A DNA stretch of 64,000 nucleotides from Fasciolopsis buskii (GCA_008360955.1 LUCM01003956.1:1-64000); one strand, 5' to 3'; shown: positions 11,695 to 23,990, counted from the stretch's first letter. The notes: generated by a model from the sequence alone, not told the origin. Made by a program: numbers and translations.

Positions 11695-14600
11695 GTAAGT
11701 GTTTAATTGCTTAATACTTTTAAATCTTGATTTACTGGTTTACACCGTATCTCCTAATTAGTAAAATATCAGCTGCACAAAGAAATCATGTTTAACCGCA
11801 TAATGTTCCTTCTGTTTTCGAATGCCCTACACCCAAATCGCTAATTTAATTTCGAACTCTATTATTACTGCTACCGGAACAGAGTCGACTGTGATAACCG
11901 ACTTGTGCATTCTGTGTTAATATTTCATGTTCGAGAACGCGGGTTACTACCGCCTCCTCTGTTCCATCCCTACAAATGAGACGAAAAATTGATCGATGGT
12001 TTAGAATGAGCAGTAACGATGTTTTTTATGTGACAACGCCGTTTTATCGAGCATAGATGCTTTAATTGTGAATGATGTAACGCTAGTAACATTGTGTTGT
12101 TGGTAGTTGTAATGCGCCAACGTTTCGAATACCTTGGGTAGTCCTTCTCAAGGCAAGTTTTAACATCAAATGCCTTGAGAAAGACTACCCACGGTGGTCG
12201 AAATGTTTGCGCATTACATCTACCAACAAAGCTATGTTATTAACATTATATCATTCACAATAAAGAGCAATACATGGTGCATCGATTTTTCGATATACAG
12301 CCTGAGTCAGAAATGTTTTTAATACTTTGAATAATTTGACAATGGCATTCTCGATTCTAAATTACAACCGCTTCTTTATTTAGAACAAATTAAAAATAAG
12401 CAATTTTCCCGGTCTCACTTGGGGGGAACAAAGTTTGAAAATACAGTTACCAGTGGTTATCTCCCGGAGATTTAGCTGTCGCTTCCTTTACCTGCGGCTT
12501 AAACATTCGGTTCTTGTCTAAACAAAGGACTTCCGAACCTTGCAGAATTCAACAGAAAACCATTACTGTTAGTGTTTGGGGTCCATGTGCCACGCCATGC
12601 ATTGCTGATAATTTTTGTCGTCAGAATGTCATGCTGATTCGACAAGCGAACGAAAATAAAAAAAATCAGAAATCATTGGGATTTTTGAAAGATGTTTCAG
12701 TTTGAAATTGACAACCTTCTTATTAGAAGTTGTTAACACCGAAATTGTCCATCACATCTTAAAAACATCAGTTCGAAAGTTCGCCAACAAAGAGAGGGGA
12801 ACACCTTTTGACTAACTGGGCCGCGATGAGTCGGTTCGTGTTAAAGGAGAACAAATCGGCTAGAAAGGCAAGATAGTTGGATAAGTTATAAAATCATTTC
12901 ATTGAGCCGAGTTGAAGTTCAGCTTTGATAGAAAAAATCCTGGAAAACGTTTTGAAAACATAAGATACGGTTCTATTAGAAACATGATGACCAAAAGGTT
13001 GGCAGACTTTGGAAACCACTGAGCAATAAGTTGATTAGTTGGCGGCATGTGCGCCAGCCAAACGAGGGTAAGAAAAGGCAATGAAAATCAGCAACCATGT
13101 ACACTGAACGACCAGTTTTAAACGGCCCCCTTGATAAATCAGGTGCTGTCAGTTCTGTAAATATTATGTTATGTCTGCGGACAAGCGTGTATTTTTGGTT
13201 CGCCATACACTGATATTCACGGAACATAACCCATTTGGCAAAAATGGCGGATTATGCTAAAGCCACCAGGCAGACACCTTCTAAATTAGGCTGGTCGGGG
13301 GGATCAACAACGCCATTAATTTGGGTGAACGCACGTCCAACTGCAGCAATTTTTGGTTTTGCGAAACCAAAATGTCCCAACGATGCACTGACACCATTCC
13401 GTTTCAACATTTTCCATTACTGGCTAAGAAATCTTTACGAAGGGAGTCGCCATCCGGGAGTCGAGTATGAAAACATCTATTCAGTGACATTTTTATAACT
13501 TAATTCCAGGCAACGCGACTTTGGGGCAGATGGCGTTAATGAGCCAACAATTAAAATTTTTAACTGCGTCATAGTGAATGAACAGCATTTCGAAGGAAAA
13601 ATTTGTCTGTCATCTTCTGATACCCGTGCAGCGGGTCAATTGCTCGATGGCGATATAAGCCTCAATTTTGCTATCAGCGTACCCACTAATATCGGATGCT
13701 TTCCCGTGAGGTTTTAGAGTCCTCTTTTGTTTGAGAAAATTCTGGAGTAGGTTATTCACAAGGTTTTGAAACGTTTCGAGTGAAAATGAAATAAAATTCC
13801 CCCATCTTGTCTTTTCATATGTGATACAATCGACGACACAACTTTTTATTGATTAACCGAGGAATACCTAGTAGCTATTCACTGTAGCAATTCCTAAACG
13901 GATTTGTCACTCGCACACAGTTATTATAATGTAGTTTACGTGATATCGCTTGCACATTCTTCTCTAAAATTGGCATCTTTTGGTACCCCTAAATATTCTA
14001 TTATTTTGAAATGAAAACGACTAAACCTCGGAAAATATGTTGATCAACACAGAAGGATATTCTAATATTTGGATTAGACGTTGTCGTCCAAAATGGCTCC
14101 ATATGAGGCAAAAGGAAGCACTATAGATATTCCAAGTAATAAGACGGGAAAATATATCGAAATGTTGCTAGTTATTTTAAAAGAAAAAAACAACAGCCCG
14201 TTATAAGTCTGATACAAATGAAAATGGACACAAATCAAGTAGTATAGTGTCCTTCCAACTATTGAAAGTCATCATGCCACAGGGCGAGTGGTGATTACTC
14301 TGCCCTGGCTAAAATGTTCTCATTATATAAATACTAAGCGATGAAACGTGGGTCAGGACAGACAGTACGCAAATGAGTACAAAAATCGACCAGGCTCCCC
14401 ATATATAAATGCGAAAATAATAAAACACTTTTGCAAATTAGGCATGCAAGTCAACATTGGTTGTTGTTGAACACGGCACTTACGATGAGCATTTGAATGC
14501 ATATGCGAACAAAAAGGCACTTAAGTATTCCTTATAAGCATCAGTTATGACGAAAAGCAAGAAATAATGGCCCAGCGTTGTTAATTATTCCGAATATCAT

Positions 14601-17600
14601 TCATTGAAATGGCTACCGGCGAGAATTGTACCTATGCATGTACTATGCGTTCAGATCTTTGCTTGCACAAATTGTTGTAATCTGGATCCCCTAATTTTAT
14701 AAACCTCCACCCTTGGGTAAAATAAAATAAAACCTGAGGGTTAAAATGTTTTTTTGCAGGAGTCATCAGAAGTTTGGTTTCCATTCACATAGAAGCTGTC
14801 CTACTGAGGAATCTGGCCATAGGACCACTATCGTTTGTCATTACAAATCCTTTCACGGACAGTTAATTTACACCTTCAGCAGCCCTCGGCGAGCAGGAAT
14901 TTGATTGATCCAGAACAGCAGGAGAAGCAGATAACAGATAAACCGTGGATGAAGCGGACACGTTATTCATTTTTATTTACTGACTGACTTAGTTGTTTGC
15001 CTTTTATTGAATAACAAGAATGCAACCCGTCACTAGGATGTGAGACTCATACTTCATAGGCACTCAGTTCTTTTTCGTCGGAATGAGTTTCAAAAATAGG
15101 ACAACTTTGTTTCTTAGCAGCACTTGTTATTTGAACAACTTTCCCTCTGTACGAGGACATACAAAGAGCAAAATCGCCACTGTGGATTTTCCAGGTTCTT
15201 AATAACATTCCGACGACCACAACAATTGGTTCTACCGTAGAACACACTGATCTGTGATTATCACTTAGAATTTTAGCGGGCAATAATAGTTCGCCGTTGG
15301 CAACAACAACGAAACGGGTAAAGTGCTTCAGTGAAACATTATTCTCTCGTGTATTTCGAAAAATACGGAGGTCAAATAACAAGAGCAGCTATTGAGCATT
15401 CTCTTTATGAGACTCTTCTTGAATAATTGAAGAAAGTTTTGCTTAGAATCATCGTTGTGAATTTCAAGTGAACGTTCACATTTCGAATAATTCAATGAGA
15501 AATTCGTTTGACGGCACATGACGTACCCTTACATTTTCTACGTGGCTTAAATAACTTATCGGGTGGAGAAAAACTCCCGTTCGCTACACATCTGGAACAT
15601 CCGCATTGCACAGTAACTCGTTGGCAGGAGTGTATCTTAGTGGATGGGATTTCGCTTACCATGTGAAAAGCCTCCGACATCTCCAGTCGATTGTCACGCT
15701 GTGGTCCAGCGTGTAAGGTCTTGGCCTTTGAACAGAATGTTTACCGGCTCGAATCTCCTCATCATCGGTCAATTTGACCACATGGCAGCGCTCTGATGAC
15801 CACGGTCCCCTTGCAGAAAGTAATATTTACTGTTATTTCTTGAAGACGGAAATTAAAGAAAGGTAGAAAAGGAAAGAAAAACGTGTCTTACTGAACTAAT
15901 CACACTTTCGTGAAATTGACTAGACATTGCAGGTATTAAATTACACTTCGGTATATGTTGCACATCTATTGTAACCTACAAACAGTTTTTGCCTTTAGGT
16001 GTCAACAGGATGTTTAGCTCAGAATTATCTGAGCAGCTGCTTCGGATAGTTTTCAAAGATACATAATTTGAATATTATACAAATTTGGCTTTTCTTTATC
16101 TCGCTCCATTTCCCCTGTCAACAGCTTTTACACTGAACTGTTATTCGTGCGAAGATTGCGCTATATTTGATCCCAGTACAACCGAAATAAAATCAGGATG
16201 TGCAATTTGTGAAGTGAGTTCACTTGATCTATCCAAGTATTGACCGATCTGTTATTCAGTTTGAAATTCTGATTTATTGCACACAGGGTATTATTTCAAA
16301 CTACTTAGGTCATGTCAAAAGCCTTCGTCGTACTCAGGCTACGTGCAGAGAAGTGATCTATGAGTAGGGGTCAATTGGTGTGCGCTAGCTGCCCGTGGCC
16401 GTGCAAATCACTGACGGATATGTGCGACATCATCATGTGGTGAAGTTGAACAAACGGTTCACAGCCTGCCCGCTATTGTAATGGCTAAGGCGTTCGACTC
16501 ACAATCGTTCGTCCTTGTTCGGGTTCGCGTGCCAGTTAGGGCGCGTTGAATATACGCTGGTAATAATGCCTGACAAAGGGGAAATAGAGTTTATATAATG
16601 TGGTGAATTATTTCATGAATGCATTTTATTAGTTTAGGATTGTCATAGGGACCATTTGAAAATACGAAATATAAGTCGCTTATCCTATTTCAGATCTGTC
16701 AATTTTTGTTAAACGAATCTTAGATAACCTTCGCTAATGACCGTCAGTTAATACTGTTCTGCTAGTTCATTTCTTACGATCTGGAGTAATCTGAGTGTAC
16801 GTGAGAAGAAGACACAGTTCGTCTCGTTTCAGCTGTTGGTTAACATGTACGCAAACTTAAGCATTTTAAGCTGAAAAATTTCGTTGGGATAAAAAACGTT
16901 CGGCCGGAAGTTAAAAACAGCAATCAGTTATTGCCAGTGATGAAAAAGGCAATATAAAAAAGTGGTTTTTTTAAGTAAGGTAAATCGAAGTTGGGTAAAA
17001 TGTGAAATGACCGGAAGAATGAAAGCTACCGTAAAGCCTATCGACCAGGTGGTTGTAAAACGAAACAAGGGCACAAGTGAGCAGTTTTCCTTCGATTTGT
17101 AATTTTTACGAATAGATATATCACCAGGGAAGCTTAATTGCTAACTGCCGGGGTTACAATCGGGTCCGTTTAGACGAACATGAAGAACTTATTTGAAATT
17201 AGTCTGCTGCTTAATACGATGACAGGTGATTAAATAGGCCATTGCTCATGAAACATTTACAAAGATATAGATACCTTAACTGATTTACCGCTGGACACGG
17301 CAGCCTGTTTTTCTGAGATAACCGGGCTATCTGTCGATCCAGTGTTTTTAACAGCTGGCAAATCGATTGTTTTTCTTGGTTCGCGGTAAACTATCATGTG
17401 ACCGGCCGTACTTTGCGGTTCATTGTGGCTTTCATTCATTGGTTCTGCACGTCCTGCATAATCCCTACTATCTTTGGTCCACTACGACTTGCCTTGCATC
17501 AGATAGGGAGATGACCTCAGTAGAACCGGAGAGATGACGGGTGAGTTGCAGCATATTACTCGAAGGATCGGGAGACTTCTGATTTGAACAGTTCACCCTG

Positions 17601-18287
17601 CAACAAAAGGAGGCATTGTTGACCCGTGAACACTGACGGTACGGCATGTCTTAAAACCTATCAACCTATGAGTCCCTCTACTTACACTCATGCAACCGAC
17701 CTCTGCGCATACAAACGCAATACTTGCACTTCATTTATGAAAAAATTCAATAACTCCATGTGAGGCCTTTTTGGAGTTATGATATGCAAATTTATTCTAT
17801 TTGGATGTAAACATTCACTTGCCTTACGAGCAAACTGGTTTAGGAAGAATCTTAAGCAACTATTCATAACTTTCGTTTCGCATTCTCGGCACTGCTTAAG
17901 GATTTCAAGCGAGTTTGATTTGTAACCCAGTACTCCATAAATTTGGCCAATACAATCAAAGAAAACTTGATTTTCTTCTTCTAAAACGCCCTAATGAAAC
18001 GAAAGTCGGTTCCGAATCTCGTTTCGATTGAATTAGTTGATTCATCAGAGTCGTTAATTGAGCTCAGGGATTTCGTGCCTCACAATACTTTTTTGATCTC
18101 TCTGCAGCATTTCCGTCGGCTACAGTCCGGTGTTGTGACCTACGCCAACCGGACCTGCGGACGTATTTGCTCATCAATGCTCGCTGATCAAGGTCTATTG
18201 GTTGAGGAACGTCACTGTTGCAATACAGATTTATGCAATTTGGACTGGCAAGAAGCGCAGTATAACGAGAATGATTCTCTACCATGA
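11634..18287 (+). CDS. Ly6/uPAR (CD59-like) three-finger secreted protein gene, three coding exons
   Basis: Joining exons 11634-11694, 16125-16213 and 18108-18287 gives 109 codons plus stop. All junctions are GT-AG and in phase: phase 1 after exon 1, phase 0 after exon 2. Residues 1 to about 21 are a signal peptide with the hydrophobic core ALFLCLVSIQFA. The mature part has ten cysteines at 26, 29, 32, 46, 49, 67, 71, 87, 88 and 93. It starts LNCYSC and ends in the family signature CCNTDLCN, the pattern of the five-disulphide Ly6/uPAR fold. An N-glycosylation site (NRT) is at 64-66. In this family members are secreted or GPI-anchored and bind receptors or complement proteins; the partner here is unknown. 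After the signature only 15 polar residues follow. A GPI tail is therefore absent, unless a further exon is used from the weak GTATAA at 18260. Confidence 0.85.
12059..12266. repeat. Foldback (long inverted repeat) element in Ly6 intron 1
   Basis: Two arms of about 96 nt (12059-12155 and 12171-12266) are inverted copies at roughly 85 percent identity by eye. A loop of about 15 nt separates them. Both arms carry TTGTTGGTAG and TGTAATGCGC, then the TTTCG motif and GGGTAGTC, and close on TGCCTTGAGA at the loop. A transcript through here would form a strong hairpin. No coding capacity is present. This is the structure of a foldback or MITE-like element, inserted in intron 1. Confidence 0.8.
13510..13717 (+). 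CDS. Candidate exon inside Ly6 intron 1, unrecognised
   Basis: A TTATAACTTAATTCCAG acceptor at 13509 is followed by a frame open for 68 codons, without any Met, to TAG at 13715-13717. A GTGAGG that could serve as donor lies at 13706. The frame reads RDFGADGVNEPTIKIFN and later DISLNFAISVPTNIGC. It does not fit the phase of Ly6 exon 1, so it would belong to another transcript or be chance. No family is recognised. Confidence 0.2.
15694..15885 (+). repeat. tRNA-derived SINE-like element in Ly6 intron 1
   Basis: An A-box-like TGGTCCAGCGTGTAAGG (15702) and a B-box-like GGCTCGAATCTCC (15746) are spaced about 44 nt apart, as in RNA polymerase III tRNA promoters. They are followed by non-tRNA sequence and an A/G-rich end (15840-15885). 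It does not fold as an intact tRNA. The call rests on the two boxes and their spacing. Confidence 0.5.
16125..16213 (+). CDS. Ly6-like gene exon 2 (first half of cysteine pattern)
   Basis: The acceptor is a pyrimidine tract ending in CCCTGTCAACAG at 16124, and the donor is GTGAGT at 16214. The exon encodes FTLNCYSCEDCAIF and ends KSGCAICE, carrying five of the ten cysteines. The LxCYxC start is the usual first strand of a Ly6 domain. Confidence 0.85.
16465..16605 (+). repeat. tRNA-derived SINE-like element in Ly6 intron 2
   Basis: The A-box-like TAATGGCTAAGGCG (16479) and the B-box-like GGGTTCGCGTGCC (16521) are about 42 nt apart. The interval and the 3' flank (CAGTTAGGGCGCG) resemble the minus-strand element at 26.1 kb, which shares CTAAGGCG, ACAATC, TTCG and CCAGTT in the same order. 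Two similar copies in one window support a dispersed SINE family. Confidence 0.6.
18108..18287 (+). CDS. Ly6-like gene exon 3 (C-terminal half, CCNTDLCN)
   Basis: The acceptor is TTTTTTGATCTCTCTGCAG ending at 18107. The exon carries TCGRIC, the CCNTDLCN block (18216-18239) and a TGA at 18285-18287. The nearest clear AATAAA is in an A-rich stretch at about 18880, roughly 590 nt downstream. Confidence 0.88.
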   Translation, partial: HFRRLQSGVVTYANRTCGRICSSMLADQGLLVEERHCCNTDLCNLDWQEAQYNENDSLP

Positions 18288-21200
18288 AACCATTCATGTT
18301 TCCCTTATTCTTACTACAAGAAAAGTCTAACTAACATTCGGTCTTAACTAGATTGGCTGATGTATCTTCGTTCTAATTTTCATTTTCGTTTTGGAATTTT
18401 CAATCATTCCTATGGCGCCTTCTTAGTCACAGAGAACACTGCAATTTGGAAGGAACACTAAGCAACTGGAAGCTAAAAATTAAGGCGACCAGCGCCAGAA
18501 TAAGTGGGGACTAAAATGTGTTCAGTATATTTCATCTCGTTGGTGAAACCACGAGAAACTACGGATCAACTACAAAAGTTCATTTTTGCAAACCGAAAGT
18601 TGAAATATTTCCAGAGTGAACGCCTCCACTTTTTGTATTTTTTGAACGTTTGAAAAGATTTATCTATAAATAATGCTCGCAACAACCACATCAACTCTTT
18701 TCATAAAGCTGCAGTAACTTCATTAGAAATGGGGTTTAAATGCACGTACTTTCGACTAATATGAACACAGCTGCAAATATCCAGGCACCTGCGTCTACGT
18801 TTGTATGACTAACCCATAACCATAACCCAAATAAGCCTACACTAGTCAGCAAACACTTGTAAATACCGCACTCAAGTGAATAAAATATAAAATAAAATAA
18901 TATGCCTACGTAGGTACATCAAATGGAAAATCCGCCTACACGCCATCGCTCGCCGTTGGAATCCATCCACTTCAAGCAGTTTGCTGAGCCTGCATGTGAA
19001 TATCCACATGTATACATATACATACATACATATACATGCATATATGACAAGTGACAATAACCGCAAAACCGGTCGTGTGCTCCGGGGCAAAATTTGTTCA
19101 GATAATACTTACGACTTCTATATATGCATATATATAAACACACGAGTACAAGCATAATTATGTATATGACTAATCCAATCCTTCCTATAGTGAAAATATT
19201 TTGTCAAGGTATATATATAATGTAATGGCGTGAGTACGAATCACTGAAAACGAGCTTGTTCACCAACTCGTTTTCTTAATGTGCTCAGTGCTAATTTTCA
19301 AGGAAATATTTATGTACTCATTCGACTGGATAAAACATTTGGGAACTCGAAGCGGAATTATGCAGGGAAATATGAATTCCTTTTGCTCAATGCCTAAGAT
19401 ATTCGATCTTTCTCTTTACGGTACTGTTGGTTTACTAGGTTAAGTAATGTGTTCTTCCACAAAACTATGCCTATCTCAGAGACATTTGATTTAACAGTAC
19501 GTGTCCAAGGATGATCGGTCGTTAATCGCCCGCAAATTGTTATTTATTTTCGCCACCGGCCCACATTGTTCAAACGGATTCCGGGTCTAGTTAGTTAAGC
19601 TTAAAAAGTGTCCTTACTGCAGTATCACCAACAGCAGTGTTTATTTCGAAAAGCTCGAATTTGTCAGAAGCCTGCACCTTGCTTTCCGTTAGTCAAAATG
19701 TGCTTCTGCTTTGTTGCCCTATTCTGTAGCGTGATTTGACTGATGTCATGGGTGTGAAATTTAATTTTGTTCGTATTCATTGGGTGCAATTGGATCGATC
19801 CTCAGGAAGTTTGGCGATCCAAATGCTCCATGTTTATAAGGAGCTACGACTGGATTAGAATTTTACATACTTCCTTCGCAAGAGGCCAGATAACTTAAGT
19901 GTTTAGTAATTTGCACTAAGTGCCAGTGAATATAAAGAAGCATATTTCGTATTCAGTTCAAAATATTTTTCGGTTTCACCTCTTGGTTAATTCCACTTAG
20001 GAACCCTTTGGTGGCAGCGGTCCACTTACTAAAATAAAGTTCAATTTTTATTTCATAAATGAGGGTAGTAAAATATAAAGGATAGAGAATGATATAATAG
20101 ATAACAAATAGGTTACCCGACTGAGAGTAACAACCATTTGACGTTTTTTTCTCGCGTTGTGATACAAATAGCTAGTCTGTCCTTAAGAAGGGTGACCTGA
20201 AAACCGCGGTTAATTTAGGCCATATCTACAAACGTTCGGGATATATGATGAACACTCGTCCTTTGAAGGGCAAGTTCATTTACGCAGAGACCGAGCGATT
20301 TAGAATACAAACAGGAGGTGCTCGCACGCAGGCAGTGTACTCTTGCAGCCAAGGTTCAACCAACTGCTGGACCCAGAGCATAGTCGTTTTCAACGCTGTT
20401 TCAAATTACACGGGAAGCAAAATGAAGTGATTTGATAAGAAAACTGTCACAAATTTAAAGTCGCATACCGATGTAGTCATGTTTTTGATGAAGTTAAGCT
20501 CACGGCTCATGAATTTCAAATTGGCCGCGGAGGCCAAATCTGACTTACCGTTTATGCTAACTAATGCCCATAAAAGTGTGAACAGACTTGTCACAGTGCT
20601 AGTTACCAACGCTAATTTCTAGCAGAACCTAAAGATTCTGCCAGAATATAGTTCAAAAATGCTTTCTTTTGGATGGGGTAAACGGAAGAATACCCAAAAC
20701 GAACAGCCTATCTTGAAGTTCTCCGGAAGACCGTCGAACACACTTCTGTTTCAGGAAAGATATTGCATTTTTTCTCTCCCGCCATTCCAACGAAGGTAGT
20801 ACTGTTTAACATCACATTATTCTTTTCACATTGAAAAATTCAGATACGCTGGCGTAATTTTGAGCCAAGGAAGTATTGGACAGCTCCGTTCATTCGAAAC
20901 CTTTGATCCACAGTTATGTTGCTCTGATTGGTCTGGATATTCTGCTCACAATTTTAATGTTCATACTGGGTACTATATCGTTCGTAGAAGAACTAAAATG
21001 TGTTTGCTTTCATAAATTCGACTTCCAGAAGACTTTATGCATTATTGAATTTCCCACGTGCTTCTTGCTTTTTTGGGTCGGCTGTTCTTCAAACTGACTC
21101 CTCCGAAAAAAGTTTCAGATTGAGAAGCATTATAATGCATTGCGAAATCCAGGGAGGTATTTTTGGATGGATTCTACAGAGCACAGAACGAATAACGGAG

Positions 21201-21350
21201 CATGTTGAAATATGAGAATGGCACTTTGAAAGATCCTTGTGCAAAGGATGCGTGGAATATGAATGAAACTTATGAGCAAATTCCTCACATGCTGATAAGT
21301 GCCAATAATACAGTTGAAGGATAACTCAGTTAGTGATATGAAAACATACG
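18288..21350. other. 3' flank of the Ly6-like gene; no further gene recognised
   Basis: The segment includes an A-rich tail-like tract with AATAAA at about 18880 and a TA/CATA microsatellite (listed separately). A small hairpin, GAAAACGAG with CTCGTTTTC, lies near 19243. No exon with a hydrophobic GPI-type tail could be placed here. Overlapping open frames at 20.2-21.2 kb lack support. Confidence 0.3.
19003..19140. repeat. TA/CATA microsatellite tracts
   Basis: Runs of alternating CATA, TACA and TATA lie at 19003-19046 and again at 19117-19138. Between them is about 70 nt of ordinary sequence. Simple repeat with no coding role. Confidence 0.75.
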
Positions 21351-23100
21351 GCTAAAAATCAAAAGCTCCCGGTGATGAATTTTAAACCTGGAAAAACAAC
21401 AGGATAACAGTGAAGAAGGATGCTAAAATTACGTTGATATACAATTTGACAGATGGTGTTCTGTTTCATGTTGTAGCGACGGAGCTTCCTAATTTTAAAT
21501 GTCAACCGTCGGAGATTCTTTACACAAGTGGAAATGTGAGAAGTCCAATTCGGATTTTTATCAATAGTACTTCCTAGATGTTTCACAGAATCAACCCTAG
21601 TAACTATTTTTGAATTGGCGAAATACGTTTGGATGGGGTAAGTTTACAGAGATTTGGAAAGAGAAGAAACACGATGTACGAAACATTTAGATGTGTTGAG
21701 ATTCTGGAGCACTAGTTGTGGCAGAGAATTAGTAGATAGAAGATACGTTGCTGGAAAAACTGTGAAGGTGATCGTTGTTCGAAAAGGGCTTGAGAGAAGG
21801 CAACGGCATCAAGTATAAATTAAAGGTGACAGGGTGAGCTAGTTGATAAGTTGCTAATGTAAGAAGGGTAATTTTAATGTTGCGGAGAATGTCGAGCACT
21901 TTTTCTCCAAACAAATTTAACTGTCATATCATCACACTCTCCACATGTGAGTGGGGCTTAAGTGGAAGGATGGATGAAAGCATGATTGATGCAATCGACA
22001 TCCGTAAAAAAATTCGCTTTTCCTTTTTCTTCCCGAACAACAGTCAAGTACTTTGCCATAGGATTCGTTTGTTTTTACTAATCAACAATCTTCTGGGAAA
22101 TTTCGTGTCTGTGCGTTTGATTTCAGCTCCTATTATGTAGGAAACACCCCACCCTTGAGTTGTCAGAGGATTTGTAGAAGAGCTCCTTGCGTCTTCTTGG
22201 AGATTTTATTTTCTGGGTGGAGATACGGCCATTTGAGACGATTAATGTTTCCGAGTGGTAGCAGATATCAAAGATTGCGTTGGCCGTCTCTGTGAAAATT
22301 TCGATATTGTCATTGAGTAGGGATTCAAAACAGAAACAACGGATGTGAGTTGAAGGGAATTCTGAAGAGCAAGTTCGTTAGGGGAAAAGTTACGGAGGCG
22401 AACTCGGATTTGATTTGTTTGCCTGAAGAAATAGAATGGTTGGGCCCAAGATGGATCGCACTATTAGAAAGTCGGAGGCACGCAGGTTCAGGGGAAGAAA
22501 TCCCTCATCTAAAAATGGATTCGCTTCTAGTGGGAGAAACGTCTGAGGTCAGCCAAATCCAACACAGTCGAGTCGTGGCCATGGGTAGATGGCTTGCGAA
22601 TCACCCACAATTTAATATGCAAACTATCCTCGAGGAGGATAATATACCCGAAAATAGAGTCAAAAAGCGATGTTGAGATTGTCGCCCGCTAAAAGGGGAA
22701 TATGTAAGGCTTCGTTATTATGTGCTGTATGTTGAGAAAAACCTAGGATGACACTGATGTCACGAGACAGTCAAGTCCGTTTAGCGAGTAAGTTTAACTA
22801 ACTTCGGTTTTGCCGGACCAGAAGAAGTTTATGTTTGTTGCCACACCACCTCCAGTCTTCTTGTCCGAAACATTGTCCTACCAATGGAATCTGAAGCTAC
22901 CTGTAATCACCAGTGGATCAGCGATATCCGGATTCCGCCAAGTTTCTTAGATGCAGATAACACAGATGTGAACATGGATCGGTGATTCAAATGCGAGGTA
23001 CAGACCCGGCATTCTGGTAAACAAAGAGTGAATGTTGGTACTCAGCAATGATGCACTTTAATTGCTTGTAAATGATGATGGTTGCATGTTTGTTCAACAG
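21350..23100 (-). pseudogene. AP-endonuclease LINE (non-LTR retrotransposon) relic
   Basis: Read on the minus strand from 23.1 kb downward. The endonuclease part (about 23060-22800) shows ETWRNPDIADPLVITGSF and then DNVSDKKTGGGVAT, matching the TETWL and GGGV blocks of LINE endonucleases, with two stops. A linker follows at 22.4-22.15 kb (ANAIFDICYHSETLIVSNGR). The reverse transcriptase end follows: PVTFNLYLMPLP (about 21850), a degenerate SFSSNV where FADDV is expected, then KHLGSTIDKNPNWTSHIST and LRRLTFKIRKLRRYN (21586-21440). The N-terminal half of the reverse transcriptase is missing, and frame changes are frequent. The order fits a CR1/Jockey-type element; the exact clade is not decided. 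Open frames on the plus strand here are antisense shadows. Confidence 0.85.
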
Positions 23101-23990
23101 TTTTAGCATCGCACCGGGCTATTTGAATCGACAATCCATAACATAAGCACCTTCGTGAACACTAGATGGATTCTCTTTGAGAATATACTAGGCCACCAAA
23201 GAGTGCATACTAACAGTATCTTGCCACTTAAAACCACTGAAAAAAGCTTGCTTCAGAAACCTGAAGCAGCCAGTTAGTTTTGCACTATAAGGTATAGCCA
23301 ACCGTGACCACCCTTGTATCGGTTAATCCCCGAAATCTATTCCACAATCGATTTGGTAAAATGATCATGATAAACGTTGTTAGAATGAAACGAAGTGAAC
23401 TCAAGTCCGCATTTGCCTTGCCACATGCAGAAAATTCACAGATACATGCAAACCTTAGGGCGTCAGTTACCTCAGCACGAACAGATTAATTCGTAACCAG
23501 TCCAAGAAAAACAGTTGTTATTCAACATAAACTAAATTAAACGTCTATTACATTGCATCATGGATATAGCACCAAAAGCTAAGAAGGAAAATTTATTTTA
23601 CAGCTGGTTGTCACTAACTGGTCATTTCATATCATTTTTTCCATCGCACAAGTCGAGCAATTATCCATAGTATTATTTGTCCGTCCCATTGGAAGGTAGA
23701 GTGAATAACAACAAAGCATCGATCGATAAGACAAAATGCCTTTTCCAGACCATCAAATGTTTCAAAAGTGGGTACAGAAATCCACTTTTCTTCTAGTTTG
23801 CAGGTACCTCTTATCAGATCAATTGCTGATTATGCGAAAATGATCACGAAATTTTTGTTTGCACTTAGACAGCGAATCAAGTAATATCATAATGCAAATT
23901 TTCGTGTCAAGTTTTTCGTGTCATGTAAAAACCAGCAATGAGATTGCATGATAAACAGTCACCCGCGTACCTTTTGCCAAAATCAGTAGT
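23101..23990. other. No gene recognised
   Basis: The first 150 bases may be the decayed 5' part of the neighbouring LINE. The rest holds no domain, RNA gene or clear repeat. Confidence 0.3.

Noticed and set aside
22350..22676. 108-codon plus-strand ORF
   Set aside because: Antisense to the LINE relic; the minus strand gives the recognisable protein.
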